A stretch of DNA of 64,000 nt from Fistularia commersonii. Its lineage: Eukaryota > Chordata > Actinopteri > Syngnathiformes > Fistulariidae. The DNA is taken from contig JBBMNZ010000009.1 of the NCBI GenBank assembly GCA_037954325.1, forward strand, positions 17,253,286-17,317,285, read 5' to 3'. Positions 34,842 through 46,690 of the stretch are shown in pieces. Each line of letters opens with the position of its first letter. The stretch's first letter is position 1. Made by a program: the position numbers and the translations under genes. The notes below the pieces were generated by a model that did no database searches, had not been told where the DNA came from, and saw only the letters and a list, made by a program, of their open reading frames with translations.

Positions 34842-35830
34842 GGGTCAAATTGTTGGCTAAGCCTCCAGATATACCATGCCTTAGCGAACATAGCTAGTAC
34901 AGAAGCTAACGTAGCGTTGACTGAAAATTAGCATCAAACAATAAAACAACATTCTAATTAATAGTTGATTTTGTTACGCGGGATGTTAGTGGACGTTAGC
35001 TTACATAATGAGGTCACTGTTAGCTTCCTTGCAGTGAACATGTCATGGGATATTAGCAAGTAGCCCCAAAAAGACATTTTACGGTCAAATTGTTGCGTAA
35101 GCCTCCAGATATATTATGCCTTAGCAAACATAGGTAGTTCAGAAGCTAATGTAGCATTGACTGAAAATTAGCATCAAACAAGAAAACAACATTCTAGTTA
35201 ATGGTTGATTTTGCTACACAGGATGTTAGTGGACGTTAGCTTACATAACCACTGGAGGTTAATGGGCATTAGCAAAAATAATGAGTTCACTGGTAGCATC
35301 CATGCAGTGACACCATCAGAGATTATTAGCTAGTAGCCCAAAAAGGGCAATCATGGTCAAATTGTTGGCTAAGCCTCCAGGCATACGCTGCCTTAACAAG
35401 CATAGCTAGTACAGAAGCTAACATAGCTTTGACTGAAACTTAGCAACAACCAAAAATCAAACAACGCTTATTAATGGTTGATTTTGTAACATGGGATGTT
35501 AGTGGATATTAGCTTACATAACCACTGGGGTTTAACGGGCATTAGTGAACATAATGAGTTCACTGTTAGCATCCATGCAGTAAAAATGTCTGGAATATTA
35601 GCTAGCAGCCCAAAAAAACGTCAATTTTAGGGTCAAATTCTTAGCTAAGGTTCAAGACATTCTGTGTGTTAGCAGCTAGTTAAGAAGTTAAACTAGCATT
35701 GCCTGAAAACAGGAGAAAAAAAAGAAAAACAACATCCTAATTCATGGTTGACTTTGCTACAAAACAATAAAACAAAGAAATCTAAAATAACAGCATCTTT
35801 ATACTCAAACTGTTGCCTGAGATCCTCTCA
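34842..35830. repeat. ~240-275-bp satellite, about four copies
   Basis: The word ggtcaaattgttggctaag or a variant recurs at 34842, 35082, 35355 and 35631, each followed by cctccaga(t/c)ata, agaagctaac, gactgaaaattagcatc and gggatgttagtgga in the same order. Rich in TTAGC/GCTAAC words. Confidence 0.92.
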
Positions 35831-35869
35831 CACAGCTTGTTCAGAAGCTAACATAGCGGGGACTGAAAA

Positions 35870-36990
35870 TGAGCATTAGAAGTTAAACAACATTCCTGCT
35901 AGCATGCTAGCTACAAACCTAGCACTTTCTGTTGGGCAATTCACAATATGTGGATGTTATCCTGCTACCTTTTGACTTTTGAGAGTGTGTGTGTGTGTTC
36001 AGCTATTGGTAAATATGGGTACAGGGCATAGTTAGCCGCAGCATGCTAACTATCAGCTAGCCAAACATCAGGAATTCTTAGACCAGCCCTCTCATTTGCC
36101 ACTCATCAAAGAAAAAAAACATAAAGAAACGCAGAGTTGCATGTTAGCTTGCTAGCATCTAGCCTGCTAGCTACAAACCTAGCACTTTACATCAGGCAAT
36201 TCACAATATGTGGATGTCATCCTGCTAGCTTTTGACTTTTGAGCGTGTGTGTGTTTAGCTATTGGTAAATATGGGTACAGGGCATAGTTAGCCGCAGCAT
36301 GCTAACTATCAGCTAGCCAAACATCAGGAATTCTTAGACCATTTGCCACCCATCAAAGGAAAAAAAACATAAAGAAACGCAGAGTTGCATGTTAGCTTGC
36401 TAGCATCTAGCCTGCTAGCTACAAACCTAGCACTTTACATCAGGCAATTCAAAATATGTGGATGTCATCCTGCTAGCTTTTGACTTTTGAGCGTGTGTGT
36501 GTTCAGCTATTGGTAAATATGGGTACAGGGCATAGTTAGCCGCAGCATGCTAACTATCAGCTAGCCAAACATCAGGAATTCTTAGACCATTTGCCACCCA
36601 TCAAAGGAAAAAAAACATAAAGAAATGCAGAGTTGCATGTTAGCTTGCTAGCATCTAGCCTGCTAGCTACAAACCTAGCACTTTACATCAGGCAATTCAC
36701 AATATGTGGATGTCATCCTGCTAGCTTTTGACTTTTGAGCGTGTGTGTGTTCAGCTATTGGTAAATATGGGTACAGGGCATAGTTAGCCGCAGCATGCTA
36801 ACTATCAGCTAGCCAAACATCAGGAATTCTTAGACCATTTGCCACCCATCAAAGGAAAAAAAACATAAAGAAATGCAGCGTTGCATGTTAGCTTGCTAGC
36901 ATCTAGCCTGCTAGCTACAAACCTAGCACTTTACATCAGGCAATTCAAAATATGTGGATGTCATCCTGCTAGCTTTTGACTTTTGAGAGT
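35870..36990. repeat. ~247-bp satellite, 4-5 near-identical copies
   Basis: The word gcatgttagcttgctagc starts copies at 36139, 36387, 36634 and 36882 (spacing 247-248 bp), with a diverged first copy from about 35890. The last four copies differ at only a few positions, so the array is young. It ends 73 bp from gfra2 exon 37063-37140, separated only by a CA run. Very rich in gctagc and gcatgcta palindromes. Confidence 0.95.
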
Positions 36991-37009
36991 GTGTGTCGGG
37001 GGTTGAAAT

Positions 37010-37043
<34 letters not shown>

Positions 37044-37055
37044 CACACACACACC
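37010..37055. repeat. (CA)n microsatellite beside an exon
   Basis: A CA run with one interruption, ending about 8 bp from the donor of the exon at 37063. Confidence 0.93.
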
Positions 37056-37062
37056 GGCCCAC

Positions 37063-37140
37063 CTGAGATGATGGAGGCGTGTCGGAGCTCCTCGGAGACG
37101 TGGACGGGCTCGTACGGGGACGTCTCGTAGAACTCCTCGC
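37063..37140 (-). CDS. gfra2: gfra2 exon (human exon 3 equivalent), D1-D2 linker
   Basis: A 78-bp exon, phase 1 in and phase 1 out, with acceptor gtcttttccag and donor GTGGGC. It encodes GEEFYETSPYEPV (first Gly shared with the upstream exon) and then HVSEELRHASIISG. This is the conserved linker between the first and second cysteine-rich domains; GEEFYE-x-SPYEPV is characteristic of GFRA2. The second half is two residues shorter than the mammalian sequence. The upstream exon with domain 1 and the signal peptide was not found in the remaining 26.9 kb and is probably outside the window. Confidence 0.94.
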
Positions 37141-37512
37141 CTGGAAAAGACACCATACAGGACGATTCAAGCGACTTTGACGCCGACGCCACGCCGTCTG
37201 GTCTCCTGGCAACGGCGTCGGAGGGATAGCGGCGAGACACAAGACGGTGGCGGCGGCGAGGAAGCTTCACAAGTGCCTTCTGACGGCTTCCGGCGTAAAA
37301 AAAAAAACAAAAGGCAATCTGGGATTTTCCCGTAAAATCTGTCATCCTTCCTCGGACCCGATCGAAAACTCGCAGACTGTGATTATTTTCTTTCAGTTTC
37401 TTCTTCACCTGCCAAACACATATTTTCCTTTTCAGAATGATGTTTTCATGTTATTACCATAAATTTATTACTACTGATTTGTTAATATGTTATTACTATC
37501 GCCTTGTTAATG
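37141..37512. other. Upstream gfra2 intron start
   Basis: A CpG-containing start (37150-37290) and AT-rich end. No other exon recognised. Confidence 0.5.
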
Positions 37513-39676
37513 CAGCCTCAGGGCGCCACTGACCGGTGTCTCCCTGAGCCGGCAAAAAACAGAAAAATGCAGAAGGGTTGCATCAGGAAGGGCATCCAGC
37601 TTAATACCTTTGCCAAAACCTAACTTTTTTCCAGAAAAAACAGCTACATAGGGTAACTTATAAGAGCGGAGGTAGGAGCATGAAGGTAGACTACATCTTG
37701 TATAGACGAGGTAACCTGAAAGAGATCAGTGACTACAAAGTAGTTGTAGGTGAGAGTGTAGCCAGACAGCATAGGATGGTGGTTTGTAGGATGACTCTGG
37801 TGACAAGGAAGATGAAGAGGACAAAGGCAGAGCAGAGGACAAAATGGTGGAAGCTGAAAAGGGAGGAGTGTTGTATGGTTTTCAGGGAGGAGTTGAGAAA
37901 GGGTCTGGGTGGTCAGGGTGAGCTTCCAGATGATTGGACAACTACAGCTAGTGTTATCAGGGAGACAGGTAGAAGAGTACTTGGTGTGTCATCTGGAAGG
38001 AAAGTAGATAAGGAGACTTGGTGGTGGAATGAGGAAGTGCAGGAGTGTATACAGAGAAAGAGGTTAGCGAAGAAGAAGTGGGATACTGAGAGGACTGAAG
38101 AGAACAGACAGGAGTTCAGGGAGGTGCAGCGAAAGGTAAAGATAGAGGTAGCAAAGGCAAAACAAAGGGCTTATGATGACTCGTATGCTCGGTTGGATAG
38201 TAAGGAGGGTGAGAATGATCTATACAGGTTGGCGAAACAGAGAGATAATGATGGAAAGGATGTACAACAGGTCCGGGTGATAAAGGACAGAGAGGGAAAT
38301 GTATTGACAGATGCTAGAAGAGTGATGGGAAGATGGAAAGAGTACTTTGAAGAGCTGATGAATGTGGAAAATGAAAGAGAGGCAAGGGTAGAAGAGGTGA
38401 CTATTGTAGACCACAAAGTAGCACAAATTAGTAAAAGTGAAGTGAGGAAGGCATTGAAGAGGATGAAGAGTGGAAAAGCAGTTGGTCCTGATGATATACC
38501 TGTGGAGGTGTGGAAGTGTCTAGGAGAGGCAGCGGTAGATTTTCTGACTAGATTATTCAACAGTATCTTAAAGAGTGAGAAGATGCCTGAAGAATGGAGA
38601 CAAAGTGTGATGGTGCTTACTTTTAAGAATAAAGGGGATGTGCAGAATTGCAGCAACTATAGAGGGATAAAGTTGATGAGCCATACAATGAAGTTATGGG
38701 AAAGAGTAGTGGAAACTAGACTGAGAGCAGAAGTCAGCATTTGTGAACAGCAGTATGGCTTCATGCCTAGGAAGAGTACTACAGATGCAGTATTTGCGTT
38801 GAGAATGCTAATAGAAAAGTACAGAGAAGGCCAGAGGGAGTCGCATTGCGTTTTTGTAGACCTAGAAAAGGCATATGACAGGGTGCCAAGAGAGGAGCTC
38901 TGGTATTGCATGAGGAAGTCTGGAGTGGCAGAGAAGTATGTTAGACTGGTGCAGGACATGTATGCTAGCTGTGAGACACTGGTACGGTGTGCTGTAGGGG
39001 TAACAGAGAAGTTCAAGGTGGAGGTGGGACTCCATCAGGGATCAGCTCTGAGCCCCTTCTTGTTTGCAATGGTGATGGACAGGCTGACAGATGAGGTTAG
39101 ACAGGAATCCCCATGGACCATGATGTTTGCAGATGACATTGTGATCTGAAGCAAGAGCAGAGAAAAGTTGAGGAAAATCTAGATGGAGGTATGCTCTGGA
39201 AAGGAGAGGAATGAAAGTTAGTCGCAGCAAGACAGAATATATGTGTGTGAATGAGAGGAACTCGGGTGGAGCGGTGAGGCTACTGGGAATGGAGATCAAG
39301 AAGCTGGAGGATTTCAGGTACTTAGGGTCAACAGTCCACAGCGTAGGAGAGTGTGGAGAAGAGGTGAAGAGATGGTCCAAGCAGGTTGGAATGGGTGGAG
39401 AAAAGTGTCAGGGGTACCAAGAGATAGAAGAACATCAGCCAGAATAAAAGGAAAGGTGTACAAGACAGTGGTGAGACCAGCGATGATGTTTGGACTAGAA
39501 ACTGTTCCAATGACCAAAAGACAGCAGGCAGAACTCGAGGTTGCAGAGATGAAGATGTTGAGGTTCTCTTTGGGAGTGACCAGGATGGAGAGGATCAGGA
39601 ATGAGTCCATCAGAAGAACAGCACATGTTAGATGTTTTGGAGAGAAGGTCAGAGAAGCCAGACTGAGATGGTTCGG
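37513..39676 (+). mobile_element. RTE-clade LINE, copy 1, internally deleted and 3'-truncated
   Basis: A leader with gcatcaggaagggcatccag, typical of the 5' region of fish RTE elements, runs directly into the end of the endonuclease domain at 37680, so the start of the frame and most of the endonuclease are missing. The reverse transcriptase follows (see the ORF entry), then ~520 bp of broken C-terminal frame. Similarity to copy 2 stops at about 39676, some 250 bp short of the normal 3' end. Flanking DNA on both sides is the same ttattactat-type AT-rich sequence, so the element sits inside an older repeat. Confidence 0.9.
37680..39149 (+). pseudogene. RTE LINE ORF2 fragment: endonuclease tail plus reverse transcriptase
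   Basis: The longest credible frame in the window, 489 codons. Residues 1-40 (DYILYRR onward) are the end of the APE-type endonuclease. Residues 40-250 are a basic Lys/Arg/Glu-rich linker. Residues about 260-489 are the reverse transcriptase with GPDDIPVEVWK, NYRGIKL, QQYGFMPRKSTTDA, VFVDLEKAYDRVPRE (first catalytic Asp), GLHQGSALSPFLF and FADDIVI (catalytic Asp pair). The frame ends at a TGA just after FADDIVI where copy 2 has TGT. A 4-bp deletion near 39180 and a 1-bp deletion near 39373 follow, so thumb and C-terminal domains are lost. Probably inactive but recently mobile, given its similarity to copy 2. Confidence 0.93.
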
Positions 39677-40480
39677 TGTTTTTGTTATTTCTCTTGATTC
39701 AATCCAATGTTATTACCATTTATTCACCATTGAAAACCATTAATTTAACACATATATATCTCTCACGATGTTGTTAGGATATACTTCTTTATTATTATTG
39801 TTCTATATATTTTTCATCATCATGTTATAAACATATATCTATCTTTTTTTATCTATCACAATGTTATTCTAAATATTTATTAATAAATAATGTGTTACTA
39901 AATGTGTATTATCATTGTATTTATTAATGTTACAACATGTAACTTATAACTATGTAATTTTCATATCATATTTATTCCAAAGTTATCACTGTCATTTTGT
40001 GCCACGCTATCAATAAATATTATTTATTGATATGTTTTAAGTGTATTATTTCCAATACATTATTTGTAATATATTATTTATAGCTTTATATTATTTATTT
40101 CTATGCTATACTGTATATTATTGATGACTCTCACTTCTTATCATTGATTTCTATGTTATCACTATGAGTCATTACTATTAAATCACTATAGATATTTTAT
40201 TACTAATTTAATTATCAAATATTGTCTATACATCATAAATATAGAAATATTATTTCTACATATTATTTTGACTTTTTTATAGCTTTATACAATTTATTAG
40301 TACATTGTCATTATATATATATATATATATATATAAGACTGTTATCACCATACATGTGTTTATTACTATGTTATTACTATGCATGTGTTTATTACTATGT
40401 TATTACTATGCATGTGTTTATTACCATGTTATTACACTACATGAATCTATTGCTCTGTATTTCAGTGCGTCTGTTCTTGT
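39677..40480. repeat. AT-rich degenerate repeat with 29-bp triplication
   Basis: Loosely repeated ttattactat/ttattgatat words throughout, an (AT)n run at 40313-40336, and three copies of a 29-bp unit (catgtgtttattactatg followed by ttattactatg) at about 40354-40440. No gene. Confidence 0.75.
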
Positions 40481-40483
40481 GTG

Positions 40484-40660
40484 TCCAGGGAAGCGAACAA
40501 TGCATTTGTGGAGATTAATTATGCAAATGAGAGGTTTTCTGTGCGATGAAGTGGCTTTCATCATCAGACCGAACGTTTCCCCTCCGTTCCGCTTCTACAT
40601 GATCCTCAGCGGTTCTTCACGCCCAGCCTGCTCACAACACTCAGGTTCTCCATGGCTTAC
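40484..40660. promoter_or_regulatory. Candidate regulatory element with perfect octamer
   Basis: Unique sequence between two repeats, containing attaattATGCAAATgag: a perfect POU octamer at 40521-40528 directly beside a homeodomain core attaatt. Also a second tgcatttg at 40501. Composition and motif density stand out from the surroundings; function is inferred. Confidence 0.38.
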
Positions 40661-40663
40661 CTA

Positions 40664-41460
40664 CCTGACAGCTGACCCTGTGATTGACAGCTGACCCTGT
40701 GATTGACAGCTGTCATTGTGATTGACGGCTGTTATTGTGATTGACAGCTGTACTTTTGATTGACAGCTGTCCTTGTCATTTACAGCTATCATTGTGATTG
40801 ACGGCTATCCTTGTGATTGACAGCTATCCGTATGATTGACAGCTATCCGTATGATTGACGGCTATCCTTATGATTGACAGCTATCCTTATGATTCACGGC
40901 TATCCTTGTTATTGACAGCTATTATTGTGATTGACAGCTATGGTTGTGATTGACAGCTGTACTTTTGATTGACAGCTATCCTTGTGATTGAAAGCTATCC
41001 TTGTTATTGACGGCTTTCCTTATGATTGACAACTATCCTTATGATTCACGGCTATCCTTGTTATTGACAGCTATTATTGTGATTGACAGCTATGGTTGTG
41101 ATTGACAGCTGTACTTTTGATTGACAGCTATCCTTGTGATTGACAGCTATTATTGTTATTGACGGCTTTCCTTGTTACTGACGGCTTTCCTTATGATTGA
41201 CGGCTATCCTTGTGATTGACAGCTATTATTGTGATTGACAGCTATGGTTGTGATTGACAGCTGTACTTTTGATTGACAGCTGTCCTTGTCATTTACGGCT
41301 ATCCTTGTGATTGACAGCTGTCATTGTGATTGACAGCTGTACTTTTGATTGACAGCTATCCTTGTGATTGACAGCTGTCCTTATGATTGACGGCTATCAT
41401 AGTGATTGACAGCTGTCATTGTGATTGACAGCTATCCCTGTGATTGACAGCTGACCCTCC
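40664..41460 (+). repeat. 19-bp minisatellite carrying the PBX-MEIS decamer
   Basis: About 40 units of 19 bp, tgattgacagctatccttg and variants. By eye about 25 units hold the exact decamer TGATTGACAG, the composite site bound by PBX with MEIS/PREP. Units with CAGCTG also form an E-box. Other units carry one change (gacgg, gattcacgg, ttattgacag). Confidence 0.95.
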
Positions 41461-42119
41461 AGGTTAAACTAGACCTACCTCTGCCTCCACCTTCATCTTC
41501 CCCCTCATCGTCACTACAACCTTTAACCCCACCTCCAACCTTCACCTTGACCTTCATCTTGACCTCCACCTTCACTTCTCCTAAAGCTCCACCAGCAGCA
41601 GCAGCTGGATCCCAAACGTGGATGTTCCTCTAAAACATTCCCCAATGTTCTTTTCCCCGTCCGCAGTCAGAACACGTTAATAAAAAGCCTGCAGTGAGTG
41701 TGTGTGTGGTTGTGTGTGTGTGTGTGCATTTACGCCGCTCCCTTTGACATATTAGCGATGTTTACATTCTGATCTCCGCCCGCGGAGGGAGAGGGTTTGG
41801 ATGTCTTCCCCAATGTGGGAGGAGGAGGAGGAAGAAGAGGAGAGGGAAAAGATGGAAGATGAAAAGGAGGAGGAGGAGGAAGAGACAGTTCGCGGGCAGA
41901 GGGAGGATGTTACGAAATCATTTACGAAAAAAAAACTACTGTTTTCGAATTTTAAATCACAGAAGACAGAAGAGAAGAAATACCTGAAAATATCTTTGAA
42001 ATAAAACTATTTTTTTACATTTTTTTCATATTACTATCTATTTTAAGCCTCCGAGAAAAATTATGTTAAATCGAAGTTTGACATCAAAGGGACGCCACTG
42101 TTGTTTATGAGTTACGAAA
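41461..42119. other. Spacer with CCT/ACCTTCA and GGA repeats
   Basis: Short accttcacc-type repeats at 41480-41580, (TG)n at 41697-41725, a (GGA/GAA)n purine tract at 41815-41885 and AT-rich sequence after 41930. No gene. Confidence 0.55.
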
Positions 42120-43255
42120 TTAGTCATTGTTTCATCGAATCATCAACCGACTCACTGATTGAGTCCTTCAATGAACTTGTAAACTTGTGTGTGAATGAAT
42201 GAGTCAGACAGTGATTCATTGATTGACTGAATCATCAAACGACTCACTGACCAAGTGGCCCACTGACTGACTAAGTCATGACTGAACATTTGAGTGTGAG
42301 TGAATGAGTGAGTGAGTGAGTGAGTGATTCATCATTTGACCGAATCACCAAATGAGTCCATGACTGGACATGCAACCTTTAAGTGGGAGTGACTCATTGA
42401 TTGACTGAATCATGAAAGAATCATCAAACGGCTCAATGACCGAGTGACATACTGACTGACTGAGTCATGACTGAACATTTGGGTGTGAGTGAATGACTGA
42501 GTGAGTGATTCATCATGTGACCGAATCACCAAATGAATCCATGACTGTATACGCGACCTTTTTGTGTCAGTGACTCAGTGATTGACTGAATCATCAAACG
42601 ACTCACTGTCTGAGTAGCCTCCTGACTCATGGATTCCTGACTGAACATTTGAGTGTGAATGAATGAGTGAGTGAGTGAGTGATTCATCATGTGACCGAAT
42701 CACCAAATGAGTCCACGTCTAGACGTATGACCTTTTAGTGTGAGTGACTCATTGATTGACTGAATCATCAAACGACTCACTGACTGAGTAGCCTACTGAC
42801 TCATGGATTCCTAACTGAACATTTGAGAGTGAGTAAATGAGTGAGTGAGTGATTCATCATTTGACCGAATCACCAAATGCGTCCACGTCTAGACGTATGA
42901 CCTTTTAGCGTGAGTGACTCAGTGATTGACTGAATCATCAAACGACTCACTGACTGAGTAGCCTACTGACTCATGGATTCCTGACTGAACATTTGAGTGT
43001 GAGTGACTGAGTGAGTGAGTGAGTGATTCATCATTTGACCGAAACACCAAACGAGTCCATGACTGGACATGTGACCTTTTAGTGTGAGTGACTCATTGAT
43101 TGACTGAATCATCAAACGACTCACTGACTGAGTGACATACTGACGGACTGAGTCCATGATCGAACCTGTGACCTTTATGTCTGAGCAAGTGACTCACTAA
43201 CTGATTCATGGTCCAAACGACTCACTTATTGAGTCTGACTGACTGATCAACGTCT
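42120..43255. repeat. ~175-bp satellite rich in AP-1 motifs
   Basis: Copies near 42330, 42510, 42690, 42860 and 43030 share, in order, gattcatcatttgaccgaat, gtccatgactggaca, gtgacctttta, gactcattgattgactgaat, catcaaacgactcactgac and ctgaacatttgagtgtgag, plus (GAGT)n runs. Each unit contains several TGACTCA or TGAGTCA heptamers (AP-1). Confidence 0.92.
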
Positions 43256-44049
43256 GACGTAAAAATGGCGTCCGTCCAACTCAACTAAATGACGTCTTTC
43301 TTACGTTAATGAAAGTTTGACGTTAAATTGTCGCCAACCTTTAATCGACCCTCTTCCGAACCACTTCTTCCACCCCGTCTCCGAATCCGTAGTTCACCCC
43401 CGTTTTTCTCCGCCTGCCTGAACTTCTCACCCGCCGCTCGGCTAGCTAATTAGCATCCAGACAACCCGCGATCTGATCAAAGCCTCAGCTCTTGGGATTC
43501 CCCGCCTCCTCCTCCGGCAGGTGAATCTCCTCGGACGCTTAAAGAAGCTCCCATCACGTTTTCGTCGCTCAACCATATAACCGTGTAATAAATGTGTAAT
43601 ATACGTGTAATAAACATGTAACAAACATGTAATAAACGCCTTATGATTAATCTTTGTCCCTCCTGGGGAAGTGGCGCCCGAGCTGGTGAGTTGGGCGGGG
43701 TGGTGGGGAGCGAGGCGACGCCGCCTCGAGGCTGCGAATCATCGGCGCTCCATTTCCTGGATCACGGAGATGAAAGTGCCGGCGAAGAAGTGGGCGGAGG
43801 CTCGGCGTGGAAATGTGTCCGCGAATCCGCAATTACAGGCTGCGCCCGTTTCCTTCTTCTTTTTTTTTTTTTCTTTCCCCTTCGGCGGCGGCTCATTGAG
43901 AGTCTCGCCTCGCCATCGCAATTATAGACACTCGGATCGTCTTGTTCTGCCCGGCAACAACGGAACCACGTCTGGTCACCGAGAAGGACTTACTGTTTTG
44001 TTGACACACTGTCCAATAACTCGTGGGAACGACTTGTCATCTTGTCCCC
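43256..44049. other. Unique GC-richer segment, possible conserved non-coding element
   Basis: Repeat-free except for a T-run near 43861. The part 43640-43960 is GC-rich, with words such as cgcaattacaggctgcgccc and tcgcaattatagacac that contain homeodomain-like AATTA cores. Open frames are short and lack domains. Confidence 0.45.
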
Positions 44050-46160
44050 ACTAGATACTATCTTTCAAATGTAGGTTAATCTTAGGCATACAAGTCAGCA
44101 TTATCTTGGGGAAAACAACTTAGGGTTTTGTTCCCAAATGATTGTCTCACATGACAAATCAAGTTACAATGAACTCGTCGGAATGACTTCTATCTTGTTC
44201 CCACCAGATACTACCTCTCTGAACCATCTCTTGCAAACCTTTGGCATACAAGTGAGCATCAACTTGTGGGAACAACTTAATGTTTCATTCCCAAATGACC
44301 AATGACTAAAACAGAGGAAGTTACAATGAACTCGTCGGAATGACTTCTATCTTGTTCCCACCAGATACTACCTCTCTGAACCATCTCTTGCAAACCTTAG
44401 GCATACAAGTGAGCATCATCTTGTGGGAACAAATTAATGCTTTGATCCCAGATGAGTCCCACGTGACAAATCAAGTTTGTTAACTCATTGGAATGATTTG
44501 GTATCTTGTTCCCAACAGATACTACCTCTCTGAGCCATCTCTTGCAAACCTTAGGCATACAAGTAAGCATCATCTTGTGGGAACAACTTAATGTTTCATT
44601 CCCAAATGACACATAACAGAGGAAGTTACAGTTAACTTGTCGGAATGACCTCTATCTTGCTCCCACCAGATACAACCTCTCTGAACCATCTCTTGCAAAC
44701 CACAGGCATACAAGTGAGTATCATCTTGTGGGAACAACTTAATGTTTCATTCCCAAATGACAAATGACACATAACAGAGGAAGTTACAGTTAACTCGTCG
44801 GAATGACTTCTATCTTGTTCCCACCAGATACAACCTCTCTAGACCATCTCTTGCAAACCTTAGGCATACAAGTGAGCATCATCTTGTGGGAACAATTTAA
44901 TGCTTTGTTCCCAGATGAGTCCCACGTGACAAATCAAGCTTGTTAACTCATTGGAATGATTTGGTATCTTGTTCCCACCAGATACTACCTCTCTCAACCA
45001 CAACTTGCGGACCATTTATTTTAGGTATACAAGTGAGCATTATCTTTTGGGAACAACTTACTGTTTTATTCCCAAATGACACATGACACATGACAAATGA
45101 AGTTACCGTTAACTCGTGGGAATGACTTGTTATGTTGTTCCCACCAGATACTACCTTTCTTGACCATCTCTTGCGAACCACCTATCGTAAGCGTACAAGT
45201 AAGCATCATCTTGAGGGAACAAATTATTGCTTTGTTCCCTGATGAGCCTCACGTGACAAATCAAGTTAGTTAACTCATGGGAATGCCTTGTTATCTTGTT
45301 CCCACTAGATGCTACCTCTTAATCTTCTTGGGAGAACCCAGGCAAGAGAACAAGGAGATCTACCTCCCCACAACTCGCCCCTATCTTGTAGGAACAAATA
45401 ACTGTTTGTTTCACACAAGATATTCTCATATGATACATCAATATACAATGAACTTGTTTGAACGAGTTGTTATCTTGTTCCCACCAGATACTACCTCTCT
45501 AAACCATCTCCTGCGAACTAGTTATTTTAGGCATACAAGTGAGCATTATCTTGTGGGAACAACTTACTGTTTCATTCCCAAATGACACATGACAAATAAA
45601 GTTACAGTTAACTCGTGGGAATGACTTGTTATCTTGTTCCCTCCAGATACTACCTTTCCTGACCATCTCTTGCGAACCATTTATTTTAGGCATACAAGTG
45701 AGCATTATCTTGTGGGAACAACTTACTGTTTCATTCCCAAATGACACATGACAAATAAAGTTACAGTTAACTCGTGGGAATGACTTGTTATCTTGTTCCC
45801 TCCAGATACTACCTTTCCTGACCATCTCTTGCGAACCACTGATTTTAGGCATACAAGTGAGCATTATCTTGTGGGAACAACTTACTGTTTCATTCCCAAA
45901 TGACACATGACAAATAAAGTTACAGTTAACTCGTGGGAATGACTTGTTATCTTGTTCCCTCCAGATACTACCTTTCCTGACCATCTCTTGCGAACCACTT
46001 ATCTTAGGCATACAAGTGAGCAATTCGCTAGTGAAAACATGTTATTGTTCAGTTCCTGTGTAATATTCTCACACGACAATTCAAGTTACAGTTGACTCTG
46101 AACGTCTTTTTATTTTGTTCCCACAAGATAATACCTTATTCAAAGTTGATGCTCATCTCT
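44050..46160. repeat. ~160-bp satellite with internal inverted repeat
   Basis: About 12 copies. The word aggcatacaagtgagcat recurs every ~150-165 bp (near 44084, 44399, 44553, 44704, 44862, 45023, 45528, 45689, 45849, 46006). The last three or four copies are almost identical with a ~160-bp period, and over 45499-46023 the minus strand gives a 174-codon repetitive frame that is not credible as a gene. Each unit has ttgttcccac and, ~90 bp on, its reverse complement gtgggaacaa. Confidence 0.93.
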
Positions 46161-46435
46161 GGGTACAAACTGAAAGCTATCTTGTGGGAACAAGATAAAA
46201 TCAAGTGATGCCGAGAAGAATCCCTGTCAAACATGGCTTTGAAACCATGCTGATGGTGAGTTAATTACAATGTAATTATTACTTAATTACACCGTTATTA
46301 TATTGTAATTACCCTGTAATTGTCCTTTACGGTAAATACACCTAAAGGTCGCATTTCCATAGCAACGCTGTCCTTTACGCATGACCTGAGTCCCTGAAGG
46401 CATCCAAAGACTACTCCTGCAGCAGCTGATGGTGT

Positions 46436-46475
<40 letters not shown>

Positions 46476-46690
46476 TTGAAGAACATGACTTTGATGATTA
46501 ACCTTCAGGTGAAACAGCGAGAGCAGAGCGCCGAGGCGAGCGGTGCCATGCAGCCACGGCGAGGAACATCGATTTGCTCGCCACTTCCTGTCTACGCTAA
46601 CAAGATCCTCCCGCCAGCGGCATGCGGGCGGGGGGGTGGGGGGGGGGGGGGGTGGCGAGCACACAGCAGACGCCCGGTGACATTGACGGG
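46161..46690. other. Spacer with TAATTA-rich patch and GC-rich patch
   Basis: 46255-46330 is an attacaatgtaattattac-type repeat. (CA)n lies at 46440-46472. 46500-46690 is GC-rich with a G-run (46627-46653) capable of quadruplex formation. No exon recognised. Confidence 0.5.

Noticed and set aside
45499..46023. 174-codon frame with a 53-residue internal repeat
   Set aside because: The ~160-bp satellite happens to be in frame for three copies; diverged copies have stops, so there is no sign of selection on the protein.
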